From contig JARGPN010000009.1 in NCBI GenBank assembly GCA_029213045.1, positions 372,001-436,000 on the forward strand: a stretch of DNA of 64,000 bases, written 5' to 3'. This document shows positions 19,301-29,419 of this stretch, in pieces (within the stretch, counting starts at the first letter, position 1; each line of letters begins with the position of its first letter). This DNA comes from Alcanivoracaceae bacterium (lineage in GTDB: Bacteria > Pseudomonadota > Gammaproteobacteria > Pseudomonadales > Alcanivoracaceae). The translations under genes were made by a program, and so were the position numbers. The notes beneath the pieces are model-generated. The model did no database searches. It was not told the origin of the DNA and worked only from the letters and a program-made list of their open reading frames with translations.

Positions 19301-19318
19301 TGCAAAGCCTGTGCCAAT
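19301..19318 (-). promoter_or_regulatory. Sigma54-type promoter for nrtA
   Basis: ATTGGCACAGGCTTTGCA: GG-N10-GC as in the TGGCAC-N5-TTGCA consensus. Confidence 0.85.
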
Positions 19319-19449
19319 AATTGATTTTCTCTTTAATTCAATCAGTTAGCAGACCCGCACCAATTTAGACCCATTTTTATTTGCTTATTTTGCACTATCA
19401 GTGCACAGCCGTTGTAATTCTTGCATGAAATTCATGCAGCAAAAAAATA

Positions 19450-20622
19450 TCAGGGCACAAATATATTTCCGTCAACGAATAGATCAGGTCCCATGCTCAC
19501 TGCGTCTGGTTGACCCGGAGCCTCCCAGTTATCTGCATGCAAACCTTCTTGCTTCACGTCATCTACTGGCAAACTGGTAATGCCTCGCATGGCTGATCGG
19601 TATAAATCCGTGCGATAACACTGCGCAACCATTGGGCTTAAATTATCACCCTTCAACTGACCCCAGCGCTGCATTTGCCCAAGCAAGAATTCCGCGTGGG
19701 ATCGCCACGGGAAATTGGCTTGGTAACGGGAAAACACATGGAAGTGATGTGCGGGGAAAGGTGCGCCAGTTAGCCCACCCGCCAAACGACCACTTAAAGA
19801 AACGGTCAGCAATTCAGGTGGCAAATCAATATAGTGGCCATCGGTAAGCATGGTCACCGCTTCACTTAGATTTTCATCAACAAATTTACCCGCGCGGTAT
19901 AATGCGCGTAACAATCCGCTCATCGTTTGCGGATGTTGCACCACCCAATCCTGACTCATGCCGAGCACTTTTTCCGGCGCGTTTTGCCAGATGTCATAAC
20001 CGGAAACAATACAATGCCCCACGCCAGTGAGCACCGCCACACTGTTCCAAGGCTCTCCGACGCAGAATCCGTCGATATGCCCTAAACGAAGGTGATCCAC
20101 CATTTGGGATGGAGGAAGCACGACGATCTTAACGTCTTTATCCGGATCAATGCCGCCGACAGCAAGCCAGTAGCGCAAAAGATACGCATGGCATGAGAAC
20201 GGAAAAACAATTGCCAAGACGAGCGGAGGCTGAGAATTTCTACGGCGCGATTCAATCACAACTTTTAATGCGCGTACCGAACCGAGTGGTGTATTTTCTT
20301 CCGCCAGCGCAGCAAGACCACGATATAAACTCGGCGATACTGTAATCGCGTTACCGTTAAGCCCTAACGACCAAGCCGATACCATTTGCTTGCGAATTCC
20401 GCACAACCCCAGCGACGCGGACAACAGCATCGGGGCCAACATTTGCGCACCGTCGAGCTGCCCGACTAATACTCGGTCTCGCAACGTGGCCCAAGACGTT
20501 TCACGCTGTAGATCAACCTCTAAACCTTCGTCGGCGAAGTAACCTAATTCCCGGGCGGCGACTAAAGGCAAACTGTCAGTAAGCGGGACAAATCCTAAGC
20601 GCACGTACTTCTTTTCTGGCAT
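19450..20622 (-). CDS. nasS: NasS-like nitrate sensor (NrtA-family without signal peptide)
   Basis: LGFVPLTDSLPLVAARELGYFADEGLEVDL...; homologous to NrtA above but cytosolic; 3 nt from nasT. Confidence 0.85.
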   Translation of the reverse strand: MPEKKYVRLGFVPLTDSLPLVAARELGYFADEGLEVDLQRETSWATLRDRVLVGQLDGAQMLAPMLLSASLGLCGIRKQMVSAWSLGLNGNAITVSPSLYRGLAALAEENTPLGSVRALKVVIESRRRNSQPPLVLAIVFPFSCHAYLLRYWLAVGGIDPDKDVKIVVLPPSQMVDHLRLGHIDGFCVGEPWNSVAVLTGVGHCIVSGYDIWQNAPEKVLGMSQDWVVQHPQTMSGLLRALYRAGKFVDENLSEAVTMLTDGHYIDLPPELLTVSLSGRLAGGLTGAPFPAHHFHVFSRYQANFPWRSHAEFLLGQMQRWGQLKGDNLSPMVAQCYRTDLYRSAMRGITSLPVDDVKQEGLHADNWEAPGQPDAVSMGPDLFVDGNIFVP

Positions 20623-20625
20623 CCG

Positions 20626-21225
20626 TTAGCCCTCCAGTAAATCGGCAAAGGCCAACAAATTACGAGACACTTCAACGAGGCGCTGACCACGATCCATCGC
20701 CATCCGACGTAACTGTTGATAGGCCTGCTCTTCATTGAGCTGCTTGCGCGCCATGAGTAACCCTTTTGCTTTTTCGATCACACGTCGATCCGCCAGCTGC
20801 CCACGGGTTTTTTCTAGTTCATCACGCAAGGCCTGATATTCACGAAAGCGCGTGATCGCGACGTTCACAATGGCTTTTACGCGAGCGGGCTGAAGACCGT
20901 CGACGATATAAGCACTAACACCCGCGTGAATCGCGCGGGCCATAATTTCTTCATCTTCACTGCCAGCAAACATCACCACGGGACGCGGGAGATCGCGTTG
21001 CAACAACGCCATGTTTTCCAAGGTGTCTCGGTCTGGCGAATCCATATCGACGATAATAACGTCGGGATTCAACTGGCTGACTTGCGCCAACAGGCCCGCC
21101 GCGCTCGGTAAACGCGCGACGACGAGGTACCCGTGATCGGTAAGTGCCCGCTCTAAAATAGCCGCACGGGCGGGCTGGTCATCGACCAACATCACGCGCG
21201 GAACTTGTTGTTCTGGTTGTTGCAC
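20626..21225 (-). CDS. nasT: NasT-like response regulator with ANTAR RNA-binding domain
   Basis: Receiver VMLVDDQPARAA, VDMDSPDRD; ANTAR RRVIEKAKGLLMARKQLNEEQAYQQLRRMAMDRG. Confidence 0.92.
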   Translation of the reverse strand: MQQPEQQVPRVMLVDDQPARAAILERALTDHGYLVVARLPSAAGLLAQVSQLNPDVIIVDMDSPDRDTLENMALLQRDLPRPVVMFAGSEDEEIMARAIHAGVSAYIVDGLQPARVKAIVNVAITRFREYQALRDELEKTRGQLADRRVIEKAKGLLMARKQLNEEQAYQQLRRMAMDRGQRLVEVSRNLLAFADLLEG

Positions 21226-21639
21226 ACCCTACTCCTGCCTATGGGGTAGCCTGTAAAGAGCAATCGCCGTGCCATCTTGCGGACGCACTTGTAAGAGACA
21301 GAAAGAGTGATCGACTCTTTCCCACTTGGACACGCGGCATAGCAAGGTTCAGCTGTGATGCCCACCACAACAATAAGGTGAATACCCTTATTATTCATAT
21401 AGTTGAGAAACTATCGTTGGGTGAATCGGCCACCAACGACAACGATTTAATCACCACAACTTACGCGATAAATGCAGGACATGCCCCCTAGAGAACATTT
21501 TTAGATCAGGCATGGCACCAAATATGTGCACCATACGATCCTCATTTCGAACCAAATGAGCGCATCGCCGTTTGTAAACTGACAGGCCAGGCTGGCAATA
21601 GACGGGCGCTCGACCGAGCACCCTCTTTCCGTCAGGCAC

Positions 21640-21667
21640 AAAAAAGCCAGCGAATGCTGGCTTTTTT
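21640..21667. terminator. Bidirectional terminator
   Basis: aaaaaaGCCAGCgaatGCTGGCtttttt. Confidence 0.85.
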
Positions 21668-21695
21668 GTGCTGCTGTAACGAATCAGCAGAGATA

Positions 21696-21771
21696 TGGCG
21701 TCCCCTAGGGGAGTCGAACCCCTGTTACCGCCGTGAAAGGGCGGTGTCCTAGGCCTCTAGACGAAGGGGAC
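21696..21771 (-). tRNA. tRNA-Glu(TTC)
   Basis: GTCCCCTTCGTCTAGAGGCCTAGGACACCGCCCTTTCACGGCGGTAACAGGGGTTCGACTCCCCTAGGGGACGCCA; cloverleaf read by eye. Confidence 0.97.
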
Positions 21772-21798
21772 TTAGGAACTTGCTTGGTGCGGTAGATC

Positions 21799-21874
<76 letters not shown>

Positions 21875-21953
21875 AGATCTGGCTTTCAGGCTGCGCCCGA
21901 AGGCTGCGCATTGTAGCAGTCAACCGAAGGCTGTCAAGCAATCAGCGGCACGA

Positions 21954-23468
21954 TCAACTCGATGCGGGATCATCGTTTAAAGCTTCGCCGTTTTGAATAC
22001 GCAGCCAAGATTTTTCTAGCTTTTTCGCCTGTTTTTTAGACACACCACCCAGCACTTCAATGGCATGACGTAAACGTGCGCGGGTTAAATCCGGGCCCAA
22101 GATCGCCATGCTATCGACGACAGAAAAACTCGCGGTAGTGCCCGCAATCGCGACAAAAACGGGATGCAAAAACTCTTTCACTTTCACGCCTACCGCTTTG
22201 CTAATGTTCTGAGCCTCGGCAAACAAACTATCTCGATCCCAGCCACGCAGCGACTCAGACGCCCAGAGTAAATATTGCAGCCACTCTTTCATGTCTTCAG
22301 GCTTTAACGTGGCATGCTCGAAGGCACTGGCTTGAACATCCAGCGTGCCAGAAAAACAAAAGGCTGCTTTGTCCGCAACCTGACTGAAGTTTTCTACCCG
22401 TGTACGGATATGCGGAATAATCTGCGCAACGTAATCGCGGTTAAATGACCATTCCATTAATGCATCAAGGAACGCGTTGTCATCAAGGTCGCGCAGCCAT
22501 TGGCCGTTTAACCAAGACAGCTTTTCAACGTCAAACACGGGCCCACCCAATGACACTCGTTGAATATCGAACTTGGCGAGCATTTCGTCGAGCGTGAATT
22601 TCTCACTTTCGTCAGGCATGGACCAACCCATGCGCCCCAAATAATTCACCAGTGCCTGCGGCATAAAGCCCATACGACGATAGAAATTAATGCTGGTTGG
22701 GTTTTTGCGTTTTGATAATTTCGATTTATCCGGATTACGCAGTAACGGCATGTGGCACAACCGCGGCATCTGCCAACCAAAATATTCGTACAATAATTTT
22801 AGTTTCGGCGCAGAGTTCAACCATTCTTCACCACGCAGTACATGGCTGATTTCCATCAAATGATCGTCGACCACGTTGGCGAGGAAGTATGTCGGCATGC
22901 CGTCGCTTTTAAGCAATACCTGAGCATCTTGCAGCGCCCAATCCAACTCAACAGTACCACGCAGCATGTCGTCCACTTCGCAACGACCATCAACCGGCAC
23001 ATGCATACGAATCACATAGCTATCGCCTGCCGCCGCGCGCTTGGCTTGCTCTTCTTCCGACAAAATCAAATCAGAGGGCTTTAGCGCACGATTTTCACCT
23101 GCGTCTTTAATCTGCTGACGAAGCTGATCAAGCTCGGCGGAACTGCGGTAACAGCGAAATGCGTGTCCCTTGTCGAGAAGCTCATCCGCGTATTGACGGT
23201 AAAGGTCACCGCGTTCGCTTTGACGGTATGGCGCAAACGGGCCACCCACATCCGGGCCTTCATCCCACTCCAACCCGAGCCAACGAAGCGAATCAAAAAT
23301 CGCCTGTTCAGATTCTTTTGTGGAACGCGCCTGATCAGTGTCTTCAATACGCAGAATAAACTTGCCGCCATGCTGCCGAGCGAAACACAAATTAAACAAC
23401 GCGATATACGCCGTACCCACATGAGGATCACCGGTTGGTGACGGGGCGACACGGGTTCTGACTGTCAT
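21954..23468 (-). CDS. gltX: Glutamyl-tRNA synthetase
   Basis: [28 protein letters not shown] signature. Confidence 0.97.
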   Translation of the reverse strand: MTVRTRVAPSPTGDPHVGTAYIALFNLCFARQHGGKFILRIEDTDQARSTKESEQAIFDSLRWLGLEWDEGPDVGGPFAPYRQSERGDLYRQYADELLDKGHAFRCYRSSAELDQLRQQIKDAGENRALKPSDLILSEEEQAKRAAAGDSYVIRMHVPVDGRCEVDDMLRGTVELDWALQDAQVLLKSDGMPTYFLANVVDDHLMEISHVLRGEEWLNSAPKLKLLYEYFGWQMPRLCHMPLLRNPDKSKLSKRKNPTSINFYRRMGFMPQALVNYLGRMGWSMPDESEKFTLDEMLAKFDIQRVSLGGPVFDVEKLSWLNGQWLRDLDDNAFLDALMEWSFNRDYVAQIIPHIRTRVENFSQVADKAAFCFSGTLDVQASAFEHATLKPEDMKEWLQYLLWASESLRGWDRDSLFAEAQNISKAVGVKVKEFLHPVFVAIAGTTASFSVVDSMAILGPDLTRARLRHAIEVLGGVSKKQAKKLEKSWLRIQNGEALNDDPASS

Positions 23469-23560
23469 GGCAACTCCAAGGGGACTCTATGGCCGCGCAT
23501 TATACGCAAGTCACCGCCTGACTGCTGCCCGCAAAGGGTAAAGGACTAATATTTAGGCAT

Positions 23561-23590
23561 AAAAAAAGCGCTGACCGAAATCAGCGCTTT
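23561..23590 (-). terminator. Rho-independent terminator
   Basis: RNA AAAGCGCUGAuuucggUCAGCGCUUUUUUU. Confidence 0.8.
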
Positions 23591-23629
23591 CCATCCGTGG
23601 ACTACCCCCCAAGGGCAGAACGGCTACTT

Positions 23630-24895
23630 TTAGGCAGCGTTAACTTGTATGCGGGCCAAATCGAGATTGTAGGTGCCAGGCTTTAAGCAACTCGCCACCA
23701 TCAGCGGCTCGCCGCGGTCTGTTTTGTCTACAGACATTAAATCCAATACATGTGGCATCGAAAGCGTTTGCTTGGCCGCATCCATCACCACCAACACCTG
23801 CGGACGCAAACGGCGGCTCGGGTTTTGCGCAATGACCACACCGACTTCATCGTTCGATAACTCGACGATGGTTCCAGTGGGATACACACCAATAGACTGA
23901 ATAAACTGTTCTACCAACGCACTTTGAAACGCTTGATCGCGTTCTGCATACAAGATAGAAACAGCTTCTGTAGAATTGCGCGCTTCTAACCATGGACGAG
24001 GGCTAGTAATGGCGTCGTAGGTATCCACGATGCCCGCTATGCGAGCCAGCAACGGAATTTGCGTGCCTTGCAGGCCGAAAGGATAACCACTGCCGTCATG
24101 GCGTTCATGGTGATACTGCACGACCGCCATAATCTGATCGTTCATGCCATCGCATTGCTCAAGAATATCCAGCGAATGCTGAACATGGTCTTTCACGGCC
24201 TTTTTCTCATCTGCCTCTAACGTGCTTTCTTCGGCGTTCAGGATTTTGCGTGGTAAGCGTGCATTGCCGATATCCATCACCATGACACCGGTGACCAGAT
24301 TTTCTAATACATCAACGGGTAAACCAATATGGCGACCAAACACCGCAGCTAAAATGGCGCAGCGAATGCTGTGGTTATAGCTGTACGAATCTTTATCTTT
24401 TAAACGCGCCAACCACACCATGGCATCGGGGTTGCGCACAATGCTGGCAACGACAGCGCGAGATGCTTTGCGCGCTAGGTCAAAATTAATCGGTTTACCT
24501 TCGCGTACTTGGTTCAACAAATGCACCACCGCTCGTGTGACTTCGCGATGATTCGTCGCCGACGCGGCTACTTCTTTTTTCAATGTCGAGCTAACGGCGT
24601 AACGTACCGGCGTGAACTTGCCGAGGTTTCCTTTGACTTGAACTGTCTTTTTCGCAGCACTGGCTGGGCGTGCGAAACCTACCGGCTGAAAATCGACGGG
24701 ACCTGTGCCCAAGCGCAGATCGATATAAATGTGCTTGCACCACGCGCGCAGCTTCTCAATGTCATCCTGCGAACGAATATGAAACCCCTGCATGGGAAAA
24801 GGTGTCTCTATCCACGGACGATCCAACTGCGACACGTACATGCCCAGTTGTAAATCCTGCGTAGAAACTTGTTCAACCTTTATCGACATACACAA
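23630..24895 (-). CDS. DUF3391 + HD-GYP domain protein (HD dyad altered)
   Basis: IKVEQVSTQDLQLGMYVSQLDRPW; YHHERHDGSGYPFGLQG; VMDIGN where LHDIGK is expected. Confidence 0.88.
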   Translation of the reverse strand: MCMSIKVEQVSTQDLQLGMYVSQLDRPWIETPFPMQGFHIRSQDDIEKLRAWCKHIYIDLRLGTGPVDFQPVGFARPASAAKKTVQVKGNLGKFTPVRYAVSSTLKKEVAASATNHREVTRAVVHLLNQVREGKPINFDLARKASRAVVASIVRNPDAMVWLARLKDKDSYSYNHSIRCAILAAVFGRHIGLPVDVLENLVTGVMVMDIGNARLPRKILNAEESTLEADEKKAVKDHVQHSLDILEQCDGMNDQIMAVVQYHHERHDGSGYPFGLQGTQIPLLARIAGIVDTYDAITSPRPWLEARNSTEAVSILYAERDQAFQSALVEQFIQSIGVYPTGTIVELSNDEVGVVIAQNPSRRLRPQVLVVMDAAKQTLSMPHVLDLMSVDKTDRGEPLMVASCLKPGTYNLDLARIQVNAA

Positions 24896-25174
24896 CCCAG
24901 TTTGCGGTGGTCAACGTCTCGCCAGTGCGCCCTGTGTCGTCCGTCTGACTCGACGACCTGTTAGGAGGAACTGCGGACAAATAATCTAGTGATTTCGTAT
25001 GAATTCTAGCCCCATTTCCCCCTCCGACACACGTGATGCCCTTCACAAATGACGAAATAGGGGACAAACGGACATTTTTCGACAACGATCGGTAAGCAAA
25101 AATGACCATTCTGACTGTTTTTTAAACAGACTCAGCTCTTGTTGGTCACTATAGGCCATTCCCAGTGCCTTTTA

Positions 25175-25639
25175 CTAAGCGGGACTCCGCAGCCACAACA
25201 ACCTACCTGAAGCAGGCGCCATGAGCTCCATGTCTAGACACGCCACAGTTCCTACGGCGAACGGCGTTCTCGTGCTCACGCCTTCTGTCAGCAACCCGGT
25301 CAGCGCTGCCACCAGCGGCATATGACTCACCAAGGCCAACCCCTCAATATTGCTGCAGCTAGCTAACCACTCGATCACAGCTTCCGGGGAATCATCCGGT
25401 GTTATCAATCCCTTTTGCGCGACAACAATCCCAGGGTATTGCGCCGCAATAAACCCAGCGGTTTGCTTCGCTCTGTTAAACGGACTGCTAACAATGCGCG
25501 AAGGTTTAATGCCCTCGGCTTTAAGTTGCGCCCACAGTGCAGTGACGTCTGCACCGCCACGTACTGTGAGATTACGCTCTGCGTCCGTCGGCGCTTTCGC
25601 TTCCGCTTCGCCGTGACGCACGATGTAGAGTCGCATCAA
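25175..25639 (-). CDS. sixA: Phosphohistidine phosphatase SixA
   Basis: LYIVRHGEAEAKA, SSPFNRAKQTA, LVSHMPLV. Confidence 0.9.
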   Translation of the reverse strand: MMRLYIVRHGEAEAKAPTDAERNLTVRGGADVTALWAQLKAEGIKPSRIVSSPFNRAKQTAGFIAAQYPGIVVAQKGLITPDDSPEAVIEWLASCSNIEGLALVSHMPLVAALTGLLTEGVSTRTPFAVGTVACLDMELMAPASGRLLWLRSPA

Positions 25640-26670
25640 TCAGCTTCCCGGTTCGTCACCATAAATTCCACGTCGTGATTATGCTCACCCTGCATCAAGC
25701 CGGCGATCACTTGCTGCACCGGCAACCCTGCGAATAGCATCGCGTTCAATCCTGTAGCAATCGGCATATACACATCGCGACGCTTTGCTTCGGCAGCCAC
25801 TAGCTTAATGGTATTGATGCCTTCAGCGGTTTGCCCTAATTCAGCAACGGCTTCGTCCATTGTTTTACCCTGACCGAGCATATAGCCCACACGGTAATTA
25901 CGAGACAGTGACGACGAACAGGTAACGATGAGATCACCGACACCTGCAAGGCCGAGAAACGTCATCGGATTTGCGCCCAATTGCACCGCAAAGCGGCTCA
26001 TCTCCGCGAGACTACGGGTGATTAAAAAGGCGCGGCTATTTTCACCAACGCCTAACGCTGCGGCCATGCCAGTCGCTATGGCATAAATATTTTTTAACGC
26101 CCCGGCAAGTTCAACACCGTACATGTCAGAGTTGTCGTACACGCGAAAATATCCACAACCCAATGCGTTTTGAATACGTTCGCATAACGCATGATCTTCG
26201 CTCGCAATCACTGTTCCGGTGAATACGCGCTCTACCACTTCTTTTGCTAGGTTCGGTCCACTGAGCACACCAACAGATGTTTGCGGCCAATGCTCCTTCA
26301 ATAAATCGCTCATTAACTGAAAGCCATCCGCATGAATGCCCTTAGTGCAACTCACCACAATAGTGCCCGGCGCCACCCACTCTTTCGCCTGCAGTAACAC
26401 ATCGGCATATGCTTTGCTGGGTACGGCCACGAAAATTAACGTGGCGTCATTTAATGCTTCTTGTAAAGATTCCGTCGCCACAACCGCAGCGGGCAATTCT
26501 GCACCAGGCAGGTAACGGGGATTCTCATGGCTCGCGTTAATCACCGCGGCTGTTTCTGGGTCACGCACCCATAAACGCGTTTGATGGCCATTCTCAGCAA
26601 GAATAGTTGCCATGGCTGTACCAAAACTACCGCCACCCAGCACCGCTGCAATTTCTACTTTTTCACTCAT
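25636..26670 (-). CDS. gpsA: Glycerol-3-phosphate dehydrogenase [NAD(P)+]
   Basis: VLGGGSFGTAMA, GPNLAKEV, LAGVGDLIVTCSS. Confidence 0.96.
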   Translation of the reverse strand: MSEKVEIAAVLGGGSFGTAMATILAENGHQTRLWVRDPETAAVINASHENPRYLPGAELPAAVVATESLQEALNDATLIFVAVPSKAYADVLLQAKEWVAPGTIVVSCTKGIHADGFQLMSDLLKEHWPQTSVGVLSGPNLAKEVVERVFTGTVIASEDHALCERIQNALGCGYFRVYDNSDMYGVELAGALKNIYAIATGMAAALGVGENSRAFLITRSLAEMSRFAVQLGANPMTFLGLAGVGDLIVTCSSSLSRNYRVGYMLGQGKTMDEAVAELGQTAEGINTIKLVAAEAKRRDVYMPIATGLNAMLFAGLPVQQVIAGLMQGEHNHDVEFMVTNREAD

Positions 26671-26743
26671 TCACTCAATTTCCTAACAGCTCCGGAGAGT
26701 CGCGCATTACTTTCAATGCAGGTCATTTAAATACGTCCGCCCG

Positions 26744-27643
26744 CTAAAGCACTTCTGCACGTAGCGCACTATTTATATCCGGATAGCGAAATTCAAAACC
26801 CTCTCGCACTAGACGAGCGGGCGAAACCTTTTGTCCGCCGAGCATCAGCACTGACATTTCACCTAACGCTAACGACAACGGTAATTTTGGAATACGAAGT
26901 AACGCAGGCACATCACAAACCTGCGCCAACGTATTATGGAATTTTCTATAGTTAACCGGTTGAGGTGCAACGGCGTTGTATACCCCTTCCGCAGCGCTCG
27001 CATCTAAACAACGAACAATCACTTCAATTAAATCTTCCAAATGAATCCAAGATAACCACTGGTTGCCATCACCCAGTATTGATCCGAGTCCTTTCCGATA
27101 CAACGGCAATAGCTTTCCTAAAAACCCACCATGATGGGTAATCACTACGCCTATACGAAGTATGCAAACTCGGATTCCCACGTTAGAAAAACTGCGTGCC
27201 GCGTTTTCCCATGCGTCGCACAACAAATAGGTAAAGTCTCGCTTCACTGCGGGACTCGACTCGGTCAGCTCCGCATGCCCAGCATCACCGTAAAAGCCCA
27301 CCGCCGAACCACTGATCAACACTTTCGGCTTGTGTTGTAAACGCTGCACTAACGCTAGCAATGCTTCGGTCACGCCAATACGGCTATCAAAAATTTTCTT
27401 TTTTCTACGCTCGGTCCAGCGACCGCCAGCAATGTTCTCCCCCGCTAGATTAATCACTGCATCCAGCGACAAGTCATCTGGGATTTGATCAAAGGAATCG
27501 ATGACGACCACCGAACCCGGCAAGCGCTTTGAGGCGTTCCAGGGCTGGCGACTATATACCCAAAGTTGATGACCGCGAGTCGCCAAAGCAGCGCTTAATC
27601 GCGTGCCAATTAAACCCGTTCCACCGGTCACCAAAATTTTCAT
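26744..27643 (-). CDS. TIGR01777-type NAD-dependent epimerase (YfcH-like)
   Basis: MKILVTGGTGLIGTRLSAAL, NLAGENIAGGRWTERRKKKI, SAVGFYGDAG. Confidence 0.93.
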   Translation of the reverse strand: MKILVTGGTGLIGTRLSAALATRGHQLWVYSRQPWNASKRLPGSVVVIDSFDQIPDDLSLDAVINLAGENIAGGRWTERRKKKIFDSRIGVTEALLALVQRLQHKPKVLISGSAVGFYGDAGHAELTESSPAVKRDFTYLLCDAWENAARSFSNVGIRVCILRIGVVITHHGGFLGKLLPLYRKGLGSILGDGNQWLSWIHLEDLIEVIVRCLDASAAEGVYNAVAPQPVNYRKFHNTLAQVCDVPALLRIPKLPLSLALGEMSVLMLGGQKVSPARLVREGFEFRYPDINSALRAEVL

Positions 27644-29316
27644 CGGGCGCTACTCACCGTTATTGATTCAATGTCGCTTGGTGCATAGAAATACTCAAGC
27701 GTGCCACTGCCAAGACGGACACCCAGTTTAATTTTCTTTTCGTCAACTGCTTGCAACACGCCCGCTCTAGACTTTCCATCCTTAGTCACAATGACAACAT
27801 TTTTCCCGATCAAGTTAGCGTAGGAATTGCCAGACGCAGCAGGCTTGATTGCTTCTGTGTTTGCAACCGCGCTGTCGTTTTCTACTGGAGCGGGTTCTGG
27901 CGTCGATTCAGACGCTGGAGGCGGTGCAGCAGCCGTGTCAGTTTCTACTGGCACCGGAGTAACAGGAGGTTCTTGCGCATCGATAGCACCGTCCGCGGTC
28001 GGCACTGCACTCAAACTAATCGCCCGCCCCGTGGCAAGCTTCATCGACGCAATCTCACTTTCTGTAATAGAGAATCGCACCAAACCGCTGCCCACCTGAC
28101 TTTCAATTTGCAAAAGGTTACGGCGCAATTCTATAACCTTACCGTCACGCACTTCGCCGCTCTTTAACTTAATGACGACGCGTTGCTCGGCAAGCGATCC
28201 CAACTCAGCAAATGGCAGCACTAGCGGCGGCTCTTCTACGACAGCCTTTTCTGTAGCTGACGCCCGAACAAAGTTTGTATTGCTTTCCTTCTGCACAACT
28301 CTGGTTTCAACGCCGCCCGGACGCAATGCCCACCCTATATCGGCACGCTCTAATTGCAGCAGCTTATCTTCAACACGACCGTTGCTAAGAAAGACACGCG
28401 CAACGGTTGAACCCGATTTTCGACTCAACCGCATAACGGTGTTGGAGTATTCAATATTGGCAATCAGCCCAGGAGGATACTGGCTCTGTAAATATTGCGA
28501 CGCCACGTACTCTAAGGTGTCCTCGTCATCATGGGTAAGGTCAATCCGACCATTGCGGTACCTTAGGTTATTGGTATAAGCAACAAAGTCTCCTGCTACA
28601 TAGCTCGCGGGCTCGCCTGGCAGCACCAGCTGCAAATAGCCCTTCAGCTGATTTTTATCGATAGGCGCCAACTGCAATTCCATGCTGTAGCCCGACGTAT
28701 AAATTTTGGTTTGCGGTAAATTATCACCGTCTTGTAAAACGGACACTTGCACCTCCGGCGCTTGCGCATCGCCGGGACGGACAAAAACATCCTCTCGTTT
28801 AGTAATTTGTGCCGCATCAAGATCAACCAGAATGCGAACTTCGATATCGGGGATAAATGATTTTCCCTGCTGCATCGATAAAACGCCCTGAATTAACTGC
28901 ACTCGAGTGTAATTAAACGGCGTGCCGGAAAGATTACCCGCCAACTCGGTGCCATCACGCTCAATCGCATTTGTTAGCAGCACAGCACTAGACGCTGCCA
29001 TTTGTCCTGCAGAGAAATCTTTGCTTCCCTTCAACGACTGACCGTCACTTTTACTGGTGACAAAAACGGAATGGGTAAGCATCTCTGGGCGCTGCGCGAT
29101 AAAAACGCCAACCCCAAAAAATATGAGCAAACCGCCAAGCACACGTAACAGCACCGCTGCGCGCACGTTCTCCCAATGATGGCGCGCATAGGCAAAGCCG
29201 GTAAACGGCAATGCTACGACGAGCCAACTACGTCCCCGGTCGCTGGCGTCTTGCGCCAACACTAACGTTCCGACAAGAAAAAACGTGATACCAATGATCA
29301 GCAGGGTTCCCGCCAT
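27640..29316 (-). CDS. Membrane-anchored hypothetical protein with two possible Sm-like modules
   Basis: N-terminal TM helices; VVIKLKSGEVRDGKVIELRRNLLQIE and NVVIVTKDGKSRAGVLQAVDEKKIKLGVR; 4-bp overlap with next gene. Confidence 0.7.
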   Translation of the reverse strand: MAGTLLIIGITFFLVGTLVLAQDASDRGRSWLVVALPFTGFAYARHHWENVRAAVLLRVLGGLLIFFGVGVFIAQRPEMLTHSVFVTSKSDGQSLKGSKDFSAGQMAASSAVLLTNAIERDGTELAGNLSGTPFNYTRVQLIQGVLSMQQGKSFIPDIEVRILVDLDAAQITKREDVFVRPGDAQAPEVQVSVLQDGDNLPQTKIYTSGYSMELQLAPIDKNQLKGYLQLVLPGEPASYVAGDFVAYTNNLRYRNGRIDLTHDDEDTLEYVASQYLQSQYPPGLIANIEYSNTVMRLSRKSGSTVARVFLSNGRVEDKLLQLERADIGWALRPGGVETRVVQKESNTNFVRASATEKAVVEEPPLVLPFAELGSLAEQRVVIKLKSGEVRDGKVIELRRNLLQIESQVGSGLVRFSITESEIASMKLATGRAISLSAVPTADGAIDAQEPPVTPVPVETDTAAAPPPASESTPEPAPVENDSAVANTEAIKPAASGNSYANLIGKNVVIVTKDGKSRAGVLQAVDEKKIKLGVRLGSGTLEYFYAPSDIESITVSSAR

Positions 29317-29419
29317 GTGTTTTGATACTCCCCTGTTATTTTTTGGCCTGTATACTACGCAAGCCTTGCTCGCACTTTACAAAGCCTTTGTCCGTTAATC
29401 CACTCGGAGTCACGTATCC

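Noticed and set aside
21372-21392. AATAAGG-tgaatac-CCTTATT inverted repeat upstream of nasT
   Set aside because: Short, AT-rich and without further support; could be an operator but is too weak to claim.
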